From: an uncultured Opitutaceae bacterium
Lineage (GTDB): Bacteria > Verrucomicrobiota > Verrucomicrobiia > Opitutales > Opitutaceae
Assembly: GCA_903885525.1 (NCBI GenBank)
Contig: CAISJA010000262.1
Coordinates: forward strand, 1 to 6,494
DNA length: 6,494 nt
Reading direction: 5' to 3'
Part shown: in pieces, positions 1 to 6,494 of the stretch
Layout of the letters: each line of letters starts with the position of its first letter
How positions within the stretch are numbered: position 1 is the first letter of the stretch
Translations under genes and position numbers: made by a program
The notes under the pieces: model-generated
Told to the model about the DNA's origin: nothing
Database searches by the model: none
The model's input: only the letters and a program-made list of their open reading frames with translations

Positions 1-929
<929 letters not shown>

Positions 930-936
<7 letters not shown>

Positions 937-1349
937 TCCCGCCGCCTGAGCGCGCCCAGCCCTGGGCCTTGGCGCCGGTGCCGCGTGGAGAGGTTGAGGC
1001 GGCGGCCGTGCCAGGCTCCGACCAGTCTGACCAGTCCGGCAAGCCGGGGTCCGGCGATGGCATGCCGCCGCCCGCGCCCGGCGAAGCGGCTGAGGAGAGC
1101 GGCCCGGTGGGCCCTTCCCCGGAAGAGGAAGCCGCCTTGCTCGCCGAGGAGCAGGCGGGCGAGCCGGCCCCGGCGCTGCCGGGCGGGAGCAAACCTGCCG
1201 CCCTGGGGACGGAATCCGGCCCGCCCCTGCCGCCCCTGGATGAATTGGTGGCGCGCATCCCGGCCCCCACGCGCGAGCTGCTGGACGAACTGTTCCGGGC
1301 ACGCTTTTTGACCGTCCGGCGCATTCCGGTTTCCGCCCTGAAGCATTAG
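930..1349 (+). CDS. dnaX: DnaX tau-specific C-terminal extension in the -1 frame, reached by frameshifting
   Basis: The frame one base back from dnaX is open through the A9 run and on to TAG at 1347-1349, adding 139 residues. It starts after Lys codons 924-929 with RLIPPPERAQPW, continues as a flexible linker rich in Pro, Glu, Ala and Gly, and ends with a more ordered segment (PPLDELVARIPAPTRELLDE, then a basic, hydrophobic tail ending SALKH). A low-complexity linker followed by a small folded end is the usual build of tau, whose C-terminal part contacts the replicative helicase and the polymerase alpha subunit in E. coli. Joined to the zero-frame part, the full protein would be about 520 residues. 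It is not a convincing separate gene: its first start-like codon is TTG 969, without a ribosome binding site. Alternatives are a homopolymer sequencing error that split a normal dnaX, or a real mutation. The continuous open frame and linker composition make the extension itself likely. Confidence 0.75.
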
Positions 1350-1390
1350 GACAGAGTACGGCGTGGCTGGGGTTGTTATTCCGGCCGGTT

Positions 1391-1406
1391 TGGCATGGAA
1401 TTGGCT
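1391..1406 (+). promoter_or_regulatory. Candidate sigma-54 (-24/-12) promoter of glnN
   Basis: The sequence TGGCATG, then four bases, then TGGCT matches the RpoN consensus TGGCACG-N4-TTGCW at 10 of 12 specified positions. The invariant GG (1392-1393) and GC (1404-1405) are separated by exactly ten bases. Transcription would start near 1417, leaving a leader of about 68 bases before glnN. Sigma-54 control of glutamine synthetase is well known in other bacteria, which makes the position sensible. No activator (NtrC-type) palindrome was found in the gap; it might lie inside the dnaX end. GG and GC are frequent in such G+C-rich DNA, so a chance match is possible. Confidence 0.45.
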
Positions 1407-1447
1407 TCCGGAGCGATGGAAGCCGGCTGCCCCGACGGCGGGCTTCC
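1403..1447 (+). repeat. Inverted/direct repeat set GGCTTCC - GGAAGCC - GGCTTCC
   Basis: The heptamer GGCTTCC occurs at 1403-1409 and 1441-1447, and its exact complement GGAAGCC lies between them at 1418-1424. The middle copy can pair with either outer copy, giving a 7-bp stem with an 8-base loop or a 7-bp stem with a 16-base loop, so the two hairpins exclude each other. The left copy overlaps the -12 part of the sigma-54-like element. The set could be an operator or a leader switch for glnN; no U-run follows either hairpin. Confidence 0.4.
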
Positions 1448-1452
1448 CTCTC

Positions 1453-1458
1453 TAATAT
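1453..1458 (+). promoter_or_regulatory. Possible vegetative -10 box upstream of glnN
   Basis: TAATAT is an isolated A+T hexamer in G+C-rich DNA, 26 bases before the glnN ATG. It resembles a -10 box and would give a leader of roughly 20 bases. No recognisable -35 hexamer lies 16-18 bases upstream, where the sequence is C-rich, so support is weak. It could be a second promoter beside the sigma-54-like element. Confidence 0.25.
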
Positions 1459-1484
1459 AGCAACACACATCGTCAAATCCCCCC

Positions 1485-3656
1485 ATGAGCGTCAGTCCCT
1501 CCCGCCTTGCCGCCATTTCTGCGGCCAACAACTACCGCACCTCGAAGACCGTGGCTTTCACCGAAAGCCACTCCGCCGGCCTGTTCGGCAAGAATGTCTT
1601 CAATGATAAAATCATGCAGCAGCGCCTGCCGAAGGCCGCCTATAAGTCCCTGCGCAAGACCATCGACACCGGTGCCATCCTCGAGGCCGGCGTCCTCGAC
1701 ATCGTGGCCACGGCGATCAAGGACTGGGCCCTCGAGCGCGGTGCCTCGCACTACGCCCACGTTTTCCAGCCGCTGACCGGCATCACCGCGGAAAAGCACG
1801 ACAGCTTCCTCGAGCCCGACGGCCGCGGCGGTGCCATCGCCGAATTCTCCGGCAAGCAGCTGGCCCAGGGCGAACCTGACGCCTCCTCCTTTCCGTCCGG
1901 CGGCATCCGCGCCACCTTCGAGGCCCGCGGTTACACGGCCTGGGATGTCACCAGCCCCTGCTACCTGACCGAAAACGCCAATGGCGTGACCCTCTGCATC
2001 CCGACCGCCTTCGTTTCCTGGACCGGCGAGGCCCTCGACCTGAAGACCCCGGTGCTGCGCTCCATGAAGGCGCTCGACCAGCAGGCCCGCCGCATCCTGA
2101 AGCTCTTTGGCCACACCAACATCGCGATGGTCACCGCCACCGCCGGCCCCGAGCAGGAATACTTCCTGATCGATCGCAATTTCTACCTCTCCCGCCCGGA
2201 CCTCGTCTCGGCCGGCCGCACGCTGTTCGGCGCCAGGCCGCCGAAGGGCCAGGAATTCGAGGACCAGTACTTCGGTGTCATTCCCGACCGCGTGCTCGCG
2301 TTCATGCACGACTCCGAGGCTGAACTCTACAAGCTCGGCGTGCCGGTCAAGACCCGCCACAACGAGGTCGCTCCGTCGCAGTACGAGATCGCCCCGATCT
2401 ATGAAAACGCCAACGTCGCCGCCGACCATCAGCAGACGATCATGATCACGCTGAAGAAGGTCGCCCGGCAGTACGGCCTGGAGTGCCTCCTGCACGAGAA
2501 GCCCTTCGCCGGCGTCAACGGTTCCGGCAAGCACCTCAACTGGTCGCTCGGCAACGCCACCCAGGGCAACCTGCTCGAGCCCGGCAACACCCCGCACCAG
2601 AACATGCAGTTCCTCGTGTTCTGCGCCGCCGTCATCCGCGCCGTCCACCGGCACGGCGCCCTCCTCCGCGCCATGGTGGCCTCGGCCTCCAACGACCACC
2701 GCCTCGGCGCCAACGAGGCCCCGCCGGCGATCATCTCCATCTTCCTGGGCGAGCAGCTCGCCGATGTGTTCGAGCAGCTCAAGAAGGGCAAGGCCAAGTC
2801 CTCGAAGTCCGCGGGCACGATGCACCTCGGGGTCGACACGCTCCCGATCCTCATGAAGGACGCCGGCGACCGCAACCGCACTTCGCCGTTCGCCTTCACC
2901 GGCAACAAATTCGAGTACCGCGCCGTCGCCTCCAACCAGTCCATTGCCGCCCCGCTGGCCGCGCTGAACACCATCATGGCCGAGTCGCTCGACTACATCG
3001 CCACCAAGCTGGAGAAGGCCCCGAAGTCCAAGAAATTCGAGGACGTCGTCCAGGATGTGCTCACCGAGATCGCCAAGGGGCACAGCGCCGTCATCTTCAA
3101 TGGCAACGGCTATTCCGAAGAATGGCACAAGGAGGCCGCCACCCGCGGCCTGCCGAACCTCAAGACCTCCGTCGACGCCATCCCCGTCATTGCTGCAAAG
3201 GCCACCGTGGCCGCCTACGAGGCTTACGGCGTGCTCACCCAGCGCGAGCTCGAGGCCCGCCGCGACATCGCCTTCGAGCAGTACGTCAAGGCCGTCATCG
3301 TCGAGGCCAACATCGTCACCGAGCTGGTGAACACCAAGTACGTCCCGACCGCCGTGCGCTACCAGACCGAGCTGGCCCAGAACGCCGCCGCTCTCCAGGC
3401 GGCCGGCGTGCCGGCTGACACCACCCTGCTCGGCAAGGTTTCGGAGCAGATCGCGGGCCTCCGCGCCGGCCTGGCCAAGCTCGGCGAGATCCGCGGCCAC
3501 CATGCCTCCGGGCTCGAGGCCGAGGCCACGCACATGTGCCACGAGGTGCTCCCGCAACTGGTGGAGATCCGCAAGTACGTCGACGCCCTTGAGGCCATCT
3601 GCCCCGATGAATCGTGGCCGATGCCCACGTACGAGGAGATGCTCTTCATCAAATGA
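1485..3656 (+). CDS. glnN: Type III glutamine synthetase (GSIII)
   Basis: A cytoplasmic enzyme that joins ammonia to glutamate using ATP to form glutamine, the entry point of nitrogen assimilation. At 723 residues it has the length of GSIII proteins (about 700-730), far longer than GSI or GSII. Family signatures: EKHDSFLEP (103-111), FPSGGIRATFEARGYTAWD (136-154), the metal-binding GPEQEYFLID (221-230), RHNEVAPSQYEIAPIYENAN (291-310) and the ammonia/glutamate-site stretch HEKPFAGVNGSGKHLNWSL (337-355), then SNDHRLGANEAPP (402-414) and NKFEYRAVASNQS (474-486). GSIII enzymes form dodecamers of two stacked hexamers. The ATG at 1485 gives the usual N-terminus but is preceded by a C-rich leader without a Shine-Dalgarno sequence. 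A possible sigma-54 promoter lies upstream and a strong terminator follows, so the gene looks monocistronic. It could also be listed as glnA3; the GSIII assignment is firm. Confidence 0.97.
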   Translation: MSVSPSRLAAISAANNYRTSKTVAFTESHSAGLFGKNVFNDKIMQQRLPKAAYKSLRKTIDTGAILEAGVLDIVATAIKDWALERGASHYAHVFQPLTGITAEKHDSFLEPDGRGGAIAEFSGKQLAQGEPDASSFPSGGIRATFEARGYTAWDVTSPCYLTENANGVTLCIPTAFVSWTGEALDLKTPVLRSMKALDQQARRILKLFGHTNIAMVTATAGPEQEYFLIDRNFYLSRPDLVSAGRTLFGARPPKGQEFEDQYFGVIPDRVLAFMHDSEAELYKLGVPVKTRHNEVAPSQYEIAPIYENANVAADHQQTIMITLKKVARQYGLECLLHEKPFAGVNGSGKHLNWSLGNATQGNLLEPGNTPHQNMQFLVFCAAVIRAVHRHGALLRAMVASASNDHRLGANEAPPAIISIFLGEQLADVFEQLKKGKAKSSKSAGTMHLGVDTLPILMKDAGDRNRTSPFAFTGNKFEYRAVASNQSIAAPLAALNTIMAESLDYIATKLEKAPKSKKFEDVVQDVLTEIAKGHSAVIFNGNGYSEEWHKEAATRGLPNLKTSVDAIPVIAAKATVAAYEAYGVLTQRELEARRDIAFEQYVKAVIVEANIVTELVNTKYVPTAVRYQTELAQNAAALQAAGVPADTTLLGKVSEQIAGLRAGLAKLGEIRGHHASGLEAEATHMCHEVLPQLVEIRKYVDALEAICPDESWPMPTYEEMLFIK

Positions 3657-3684
3657 TTTGGGTTTGATTTGCTAAGAGAGACCA

Positions 3685-3716
3685 GCGCCCGGCCTTCATC
3701 GGCCGGGCGCTTTTTT
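3685..3716 (+). terminator. Rho-independent terminator of glnN
   Basis: A perfect 10-bp stem, GCGCCCGGCC (3685-3694) and GGCCGGGCGC (3701-3710), closes a six-base loop TTCATC and is followed directly by six T's (3711-3716). It begins 28 bases after the glnN stop. The T-run is on the + strand, and no A-run precedes the stem that would serve the minus strand, so it acts for glnN. Confidence 0.95.
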
Positions 3717-3820
3717 GTCCCCGGCAAGTCCAGCGGCCCATCCGCCGCCGGTCTCGTGCGCTGCTCGCGTGCGTGGCGCAGACGGGAAGCGCCGGCCTGC
3801 GCCCGCCGCCTCCACCCGCC

Positions 3821-3848
3821 AAAAAGCCGCCCCGGGGCGGGTGCGGCT
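3821..3848 (-). terminator. Rho-independent terminator of sodA
   Basis: Read on the minus strand, AGCCGC pairs with GCGGCT (plus positions 3843-3848 and 3825-3830), enclosing more G+C-rich sequence that includes the palindrome CCGCCCCGGGGCGG at 3827-3840. The complement of the A-run at 3821-3825 gives the U-tract just after the stem. It starts 26 bases past the sodA stop. With the glnN terminator it insulates the two convergent genes; the roughly 100 bases between them (3717-3820) show no further feature. Confidence 0.75.
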
Positions 3849-3873
3849 CGGGGCCAGCGCGTTGAGGGGGCGC

Positions 3874-4506
3874 TCAGGCCAGCGCGGCGGCGTAGTTGGC
3901 GGCGGCGGCGTCCCAATTGACCACGTTCCACCAGGCGGTCACGTAGTCAGGGCGGCGGTTCTGGTAATGGAGGTAGTAGGCGTGTTCCCAGACGTCGAGG
4001 GCGAGGAGGGGCTTGCCTTCGATGCCGGCGACGGCCTGGCCCATGAGCGGACTGTCCTGATTGGCGGTGGAGCCGATGGCCAGCTTCCGGTCGGTACCCA
4101 CATACAGCCAGGCCCAGCCCGAGCCGAAGCGGCCGGCGGCAGCCTTGGCGAACTCGGCCTTGAAATTGTCGAATGAGCCCCAGGTGGCGGCGATGGCGGC
4201 GGCCAGAGCGCCGGTCGGCGCGCCGCCGCGGCCTGGTCCCAGTATGGTCCAGAAAAAGCTGTGGTTGCTGTGGCCGCCGGCGTTGTTCTGGACCACCTTG
4301 CGGATGCCTTCGGGGACACGGCTGAGGTCGGCGATGAGGGTGTTTACCTCGAGCGCCGCCAGGGCCGGATGGTCCATGAGGGCGTTGTTGGCGTTGGTGA
4401 CGTAAGCTTGGTGGTGCTTCGCGTGGTGGATTTCCATCGTGCGCGCGTCGATGTGCGGCTCGAGGGCGTTGTTGGCGTAGGGCAGGGAAGGGAGGACGTA
4501 GGCCAT
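3874..4506 (-). CDS. sodA: Superoxide dismutase, Mn type
   Basis: Converts superoxide to hydrogen peroxide and oxygen in the cytoplasm. The 210-residue protein aligns end to end with E. coli MnSOD: MEIHHAKHHQ (24-33), NNAGGHSNHSFFW (74-86), RFGSGWAWL (126-134), STANQDSPLMG (146-156) and LDVWEHAYYLHYQNRRPDYV (170-189). The four metal ligands are H27, H82, D171 and H175. Gly at 78 together with Gln at 150 is the Mn-type pattern; Fe enzymes carry the Gln at the earlier site. This says Mn or cambialistic rather than Fe, though metal use cannot be proved from sequence. The start at 4506 was chosen because MAYVLPSLPY is the conserved N-terminus; the frame is open 19 codons further upstream, but that part has no family resemblance. 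There is no signal peptide. The gene is convergent with glnN and downstream of tadA on the same strand, across a 183-base gap long enough for its own promoter. Confidence 0.97.
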   Translation of the reverse strand: MAYVLPSLPYANNALEPHIDARTMEIHHAKHHQAYVTNANNALMDHPALAALEVNTLIADLSRVPEGIRKVVQNNAGGHSNHSFFWTILGPGRGGAPTGALAAAIAATWGSFDNFKAEFAKAAAGRFGSGWAWLYVGTDRKLAIGSTANQDSPLMGQAVAGIEGKPLLALDVWEHAYYLHYQNRRPDYVTAWWNVVNWDAAAANYAAALA

Positions 4507-4527
4507 GATCGTGGTGGGTTGGAGGGA

Positions 4528-4540
4528 ACCGTCACACGGT
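4528..4540. repeat. Small inverted repeat ACCGT-CAC-ACGGT before sodA
   Basis: Five-base arms around a three-base centre lie 22-34 bases upstream of the sodA start, over the candidate -10 region. This is a possible operator for a redox- or metal-responsive regulator, but it is short and may be chance. Confidence 0.25.
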
Positions 4541-4563
4541 GCACGGGTTGGCCGCGGCGTCAA
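4535..4563 (-). promoter_or_regulatory. Weak candidate promoter of sodA
   Basis: On the minus strand, TTGACG (complement of 4558-4563) is a good -35 match. A 17-base spacer leads to ACCGTG (complement of 4535-4540), a poor -10. Transcription would start about 20-25 bases before the sodA ATG. The inverted repeat at 4528-4540 overlaps the -10 position. Only the -35 is convincing. Confidence 0.25.
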
Positions 4564-4689
4564 CTTTGCCCGTGCCCTTTGCCCGCCGGTGGGGAGACCG
4601 GCAGGGACCGTCCGGGGGCGGAGGAAGCGGGGCTTTGAGGCGATGGGGCATTCCTGATATTTGGGGTATCCCCCCGCTTCCCCACGGCG

Positions 4690-5217
4690 CTACTCCTGCC
4701 GGCGTTTGAGCTGAAAGTAGCCTTGGATCAGCGCCAGGCACTCTGCTTCCAGGATGCCCCGGGTGAGCAGGAGATGGTGGTTGATCTGGGGGAGGGCGTT
4801 GAGGTCGGTGGCGCCGCCGAGGCAGCCCATCTTGGGATCGGAGACGGCATAGACCACGCGCCGGACCCGCGCCATCAGGGTGGCGCCAGAGCACATGGGG
4901 CAGGGCTCCTTGGTCACGTAGAGTGTCGCCTCGTTCAGCCGCCAGTCGCCGAGCGCGCGCGCGGCCTGCCCGAGGGCGAGGATTTCGGCGTGGGCGGTGG
5001 GATCGCGGGTGCTGTCCCGCTGGTTGTGGGCGGAGGCGATGACCTCGCCCCCCAGCTCGATCACCGCCCCGATCGGCACCTCGTCGGCCCGCCACGCGTC
5101 GATGGCCTGGTTGTAGGCCAGCGTCATGTAGAAGGTGTCGTCCCTCAGCAGTTGCGAGGGAAAACGCTTTTCAAACGGGCACGGCAGGGCGGGGCGGGGT
5201 GGAGGGAAATCGGTCAT
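4690..5217 (-). CDS. tadA: tRNA-specific adenosine deaminase
   Basis: Deaminates adenosine 34 to inosine in the anticodon of tRNA-Arg(ACG), allowing it to read several Arg codons. The 175-residue protein has the cytidine/deoxycytidylate deaminase fold with EVPIGAV (46-52), the zinc and catalytic motif PTAHAEI (73-79; H76 ligand, E78 proton shuttle) and PCPMCSGA (105-112; C106 and C109 ligands). RDPTAHAEI, ATLYVTKEPC and the closing arginine-rich tail resemble E. coli TadA, which separates it from guanine or cytosine deaminases. The start at 5217 leaves an N-terminal extension of about 16 residues, Pro-rich, relative to E. coli; the next Met (31) lies inside the first helix, so the upstream ATG is preferred although it has no Shine-Dalgarno sequence. 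The gene is divergent from infA and lies upstream of sodA on the same strand. No clear terminator follows its stop, so read-through into sodA is possible. Confidence 0.93.
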   Translation of the reverse strand: MTDFPPPRPALPCPFEKRFPSQLLRDDTFYMTLAYNQAIDAWRADEVPIGAVIELGGEVIASAHNQRDSTRDPTAHAEILALGQAARALGDWRLNEATLYVTKEPCPMCSGATLMARVRRVVYAVSDPKMGCLGGATDLNALPQINHHLLLTRGILEAECLALIQGYFQLKRRQE

Positions 5218-5277
5218 GGCGGGTCCGCGCCGGCTCTCGGTGGGCCTCCCGCAGAGGGGGCGCGGCGAATGATTGCC

Positions 5278-5306
5278 TTGACTTACGGGGGCGGCTCCGG
5301 TGTTAC
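5278..5306 (+). promoter_or_regulatory. Candidate promoter of infA
   Basis: TTGACT (5278-5283) is a near-perfect -35. At 16-18 bases spacing it is followed by TGTTACAA, a degenerate -10 region. A start near 5312 would give a leader of about 45 bases that is pyrimidine-rich up to the ATG. It is the only good -35 on this strand in the 138-base divergent gap with tadA (5218-5355). Whether tadA shares this region for its own promoter cannot be told. Confidence 0.45.
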
Positions 5307-5355
5307 AAAGGTTTTTTCACCCGCATGCAGCTCTCCTCCCTCCCGCACCACCACC

Positions 5356-5637
5356 ATGTCTGAAGGCAAAGCGATCGAAGTCGAAGGCAAGATCGTTGCC
5401 GTCCTCCCGGGCACGATGTTCCGGGTGCAATTGAACAATGGGACGGGCCATGTGGTGCTGGCCCATATCTCGGGCAAGCTGCGGAAGCATTTCATCAAGA
5501 TCGCCGTGGGCGACAATGTGAAGATGGAGATGAGCCCCTACGATCTGGAGAAGGCGCGCATCACCTTCCGCCTGCGCGACACCTCCGCCCCGCCGCCTCC
5601 GCGCCCCGGCGCCCGCCGCGGCGGCAACCGCCGCTGA
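5356..5637 (+). CDS. infA: Translation initiation factor IF-1 with basic C-terminal tail
   Basis: IF-1 binds the A site of the 30S subunit and works with IF-2 and IF-3 in start-codon selection. The single OB-fold (S1-like) domain spans residues 6-74: GKIVAVLPGTMFRV, then VVLAHISGKLRKHFI, VGDNVKMEMSPYDLEKARIT and FRLR all align with E. coli IF-1. Two features differ. There is a two-residue insertion (Thr-Gly, 30-31) in the loop before VVLAHISGK, and the protein continues 19 residues past the normal end with a Pro-rich then Arg/Gly-rich tail (75-93), giving 93 instead of about 72 residues. The start at 5356 matches the family N-terminus; the same frame is open far upstream, but only as the antisense shadow of tadA. 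The leader before ATG is CACCACC with no Shine-Dalgarno sequence. A xer recombinase follows 45 bases later on the same strand, possibly co-transcribed. Confidence 0.95.
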   Translation: MSEGKAIEVEGKIVAVLPGTMFRVQLNNGTGHVVLAHISGKLRKHFIKIAVGDNVKMEMSPYDLEKARITFRLRDTSAPPPPRPGARRGGNRR

Positions 5638-5649
5638 GCGGCCGGCCGC
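5618..5649 (+). repeat. GC-rich hairpin and palindrome at the infA end
   Basis: GCGGCGG (5618-5624) and CCGCCGC (5628-5634) form a perfect 7-bp stem over a CAA loop, ending at the last sense base before the infA stop. Right after the stop comes the 12-base palindrome GCGGCCGGCCGC (5638-5649). There is no U-tract, so this is not a standard terminator. The arms partly reflect repeated Arg/Gly codons. Confidence 0.4.
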
Positions 5650-5682
5650 CCCGCGGTGAGCCCTGTTCCTCGCGCCCCGGCC

Positions 5683-6494
5683 ATGAAGACCAGGCGTGCC
5701 GTGCCGTGCCGACGGAAGCCTCCCCTGGCACCCGCGCCGGCGGCGTTTGCGGACGACATCCAGGACTACCTCAACACCCTCGCCCTGGAGCGTGGCCTGT
5801 CGCGCCACACCGAGGCCGCCTACCGCACCGATCTCATCCAGGCCGCCCATTTCCTGAAAAAATCCTGCCCCGGCGGCTGGCGCCTGGTCACGGCGAGGCA
5901 GCTCACCGCCTGGCTGCACTGGCTGAGCGATGAGGGCTTTGGCGCCTCCACCCAGGCGCGCAAGCTCGCCGCCGTCCGCATGCTCTGCCGGCACCTCGTC
6001 CGCTCCGGCCGGCGTCCCGATGATCCAGCCGGGCTGCTGCAAGGCCCGAAATTCCGCCGCAAGCTGCCGCAGACCCTGACCACCGGGGAAATGGACAGGC
6101 TCCTCGCGGCCCCGTCCGGCGGCGACGCCTATTCCCTCCGCAACCGCGCCATGCTCGAGCTGTTTTACTCGAGCGGCCTGCGCATCTCCGAACTCTGCGG
6201 GCTTTCGCTCCAGCAGGTTGATCTGGAGCACGGTTTTGTCCGCGTCTTCGGCAAGGGTGCGAAGGAGCGCGTCGTCCCGCTCGGGCGCCAGGCCCGCGAC
6301 GCCGTGCAGACCTACCTCGCGGCCGGCCGTTCCCGGCTTGTGAAGCCGCGGACCGGCAGCGAGCTCTTCCTCTCCGAACGGGGGAAGGCCATTTCCCGCA
6401 AGACACTCTGGGTGATCGTCGGCGCGCAGGCCGCCCGGGCCGGCCTCACCCGGCACGTCAAGCCGCACCTGCTCCGCCACACCTTCGCCACGCA
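5683..6494 (+). CDS. xerD: Tyrosine recombinase, XerD-like, 3' end missing
   Basis: A site-specific recombinase of the Xer type, which resolves chromosome dimers at dif by cutting DNA with a tyrosine nucleophile. The frame is open from ATG 5683 to the window edge (270 residues). The N-terminal SAM-like DNA-binding domain covers about residues 22-125 (DDIQDYLNTLALERGLSRHT onward); the catalytic domain follows from PQTLT. Visible catalytic residues: R167 in SSGLRISEL, K191 in GKGAKERVVPLG, and H262 and R265 in KPHLLRHTFA. The last His and the Tyr lie beyond the edge. Spacings (R to K 24, K to H 71) match E. coli XerD (24 and 72). The segment around DDPAGLL, PKF and KLPQTL (from residue 113) resembles XerD more than XerC, but the paralogue is not certain, and a phage-type integrase is less likely given the close Xer match. 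An extra basic, Pro-rich stretch of about 20 residues precedes the domain; GTG at 5701 is an alternative start. No Shine-Dalgarno sequence is present. Confidence 0.88.
   Translation, partial: MKTRRAVPCRRKPPLAPAPAAFADDIQDYLNTLALERGLSRHTEAAYRTDLIQAAHFLKKSCPGGWRLVTARQLTAWLHWLSDEGFGASTQARKLAAVRMLCRHLVRSGRRPDDPAGLLQGPKFRRKLPQTLTTGEMDRLLAAPSGGDAYSLRNRAMLELFYSSGLRISELCGLSLQQVDLEHGFVRVFGKGAKERVVPLGRQARDAVQTYLAAGRSRLVKPRTGSELFLSERGKAISRKTLWVIVGAQAARAGLTRHVKPHLLRHTFAT

Larger units (their letters stand above)
4507..4689. other. tadA-sodA intergenic gap
   Basis: No gene is visible here. It contains the sodA leader, a 6-bp inverted repeat GCCGGT/ACCGGC (4585-4590 and 4597-4602) without a U-run, a direct repeat of TTTGCCCG (4565-4572 and 4578-4585), and GGGGTATCCCC near 4664-4675. 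None is strong enough to call a terminator or riboswitch. Confidence 0.5.

Noticed and set aside
1020..1038. Short tandem GACCAGTC repeat in the dnaX linker
   Set aside because: Two imperfect copies encoding Ser-Asp-Gln twice are ordinary for a low-complexity linker; it is not an array or integration site.
969..1349. An independent small gene after dnaX
   Set aside because: It would start at a TTG with no ribosome binding site inside a proline-rich linker. The frame is continuous through the A9 run and reads as the tau extension.
1473..3557. A 694-codon open frame antisense to glnN
   Set aside because: It is the mirror frame of glnN with a low-complexity Gly/Val/Leu/Glu/Asp composition, as produced by strong third-position G/C bias. 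It has no recognisable domain, and the sense strand is an unambiguous enzyme.
4507..4563. A 19-residue N-terminal extension of sodA
   Set aside because: The extra residues do not resemble a signal peptide or any SOD N-terminus, and the conserved protein starts at 4506. The stretch also contains the candidate promoter.
4585..4602. Terminator after tadA
   Set aside because: The 6-bp stem GCCGGT/ACCGGC has no U-run on either strand and lies about 90 bases past the tadA stop.
4723..5355. A long N-terminal extension of infA
   Set aside because: The frame is open, but it is antisense to tadA. The conserved IF-1 N-terminus begins at the ATG at 5356, and a promoter-like -35 lies just upstream of it.
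5317..6480. A 387-codon open frame antisense to infA and xerD
   Set aside because: It covers two clear genes on the other strand, is rich in Ala, Gly and Arg, and shows no family motif. It is a shadow of codon bias.

Overview
The window is about 6.5 kb of G+C-rich bacterial chromosome carrying only conserved housekeeping genes. There are no mobile elements, CRISPR arrays, rRNA or tRNA genes. The large type III glutamine synthetase, an Mn-type superoxide dismutase, an IF-1 with a basic tail, and starts without Shine-Dalgarno sequences suggest a Verrucomicrobiota-like organism, perhaps Opitutaceae. That assignment is an inference from general resemblance and was not tested by a search.

Layout, left to right. 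(1) Positions 1-1349 (+) hold the 3' part of dnaX, the clamp-loader ATPase. The frame entering the window stops at 936, but an A9 run at 921-929 containing the slippery heptamer A_AAA_AAC lies just before that stop. The -1 frame is open to 1349 and encodes a Pro/Glu/Ala-rich linker with a compact C-terminal end. The locus therefore appears to make a short gamma-like product in frame and a long tau-like product by frameshifting, the reverse of the E. coli arrangement. (2) Positions 1350-1484 are a regulatory gap with a sigma-54-like -24/-12 element and a set of GGCTTCC/GGAAGCC repeats. (3) Positions 1485-3656 (+) are glnN, type III glutamine synthetase, followed by a textbook terminator. (4) sodA (Mn superoxide dismutase, minus strand) converges on glnN and has its own terminator. 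(5) tadA (tRNA adenosine deaminase, minus strand) lies upstream of sodA in the same orientation. (6) infA (IF-1, + strand) diverges from tadA and is followed 45 bases later by a XerD-like tyrosine recombinase that runs off the right edge.

The genes do not form one pathway. They cover replication (dnaX), nitrogen assimilation (glnN), oxidative defence (sodA), translation (tadA, infA) and chromosome-dimer resolution (xer). The most interesting signal is the dnaX frameshift cassette, followed by the possible nitrogen-linked sigma-54 promoter of glnN. I saw no evidence of a wholly new system.
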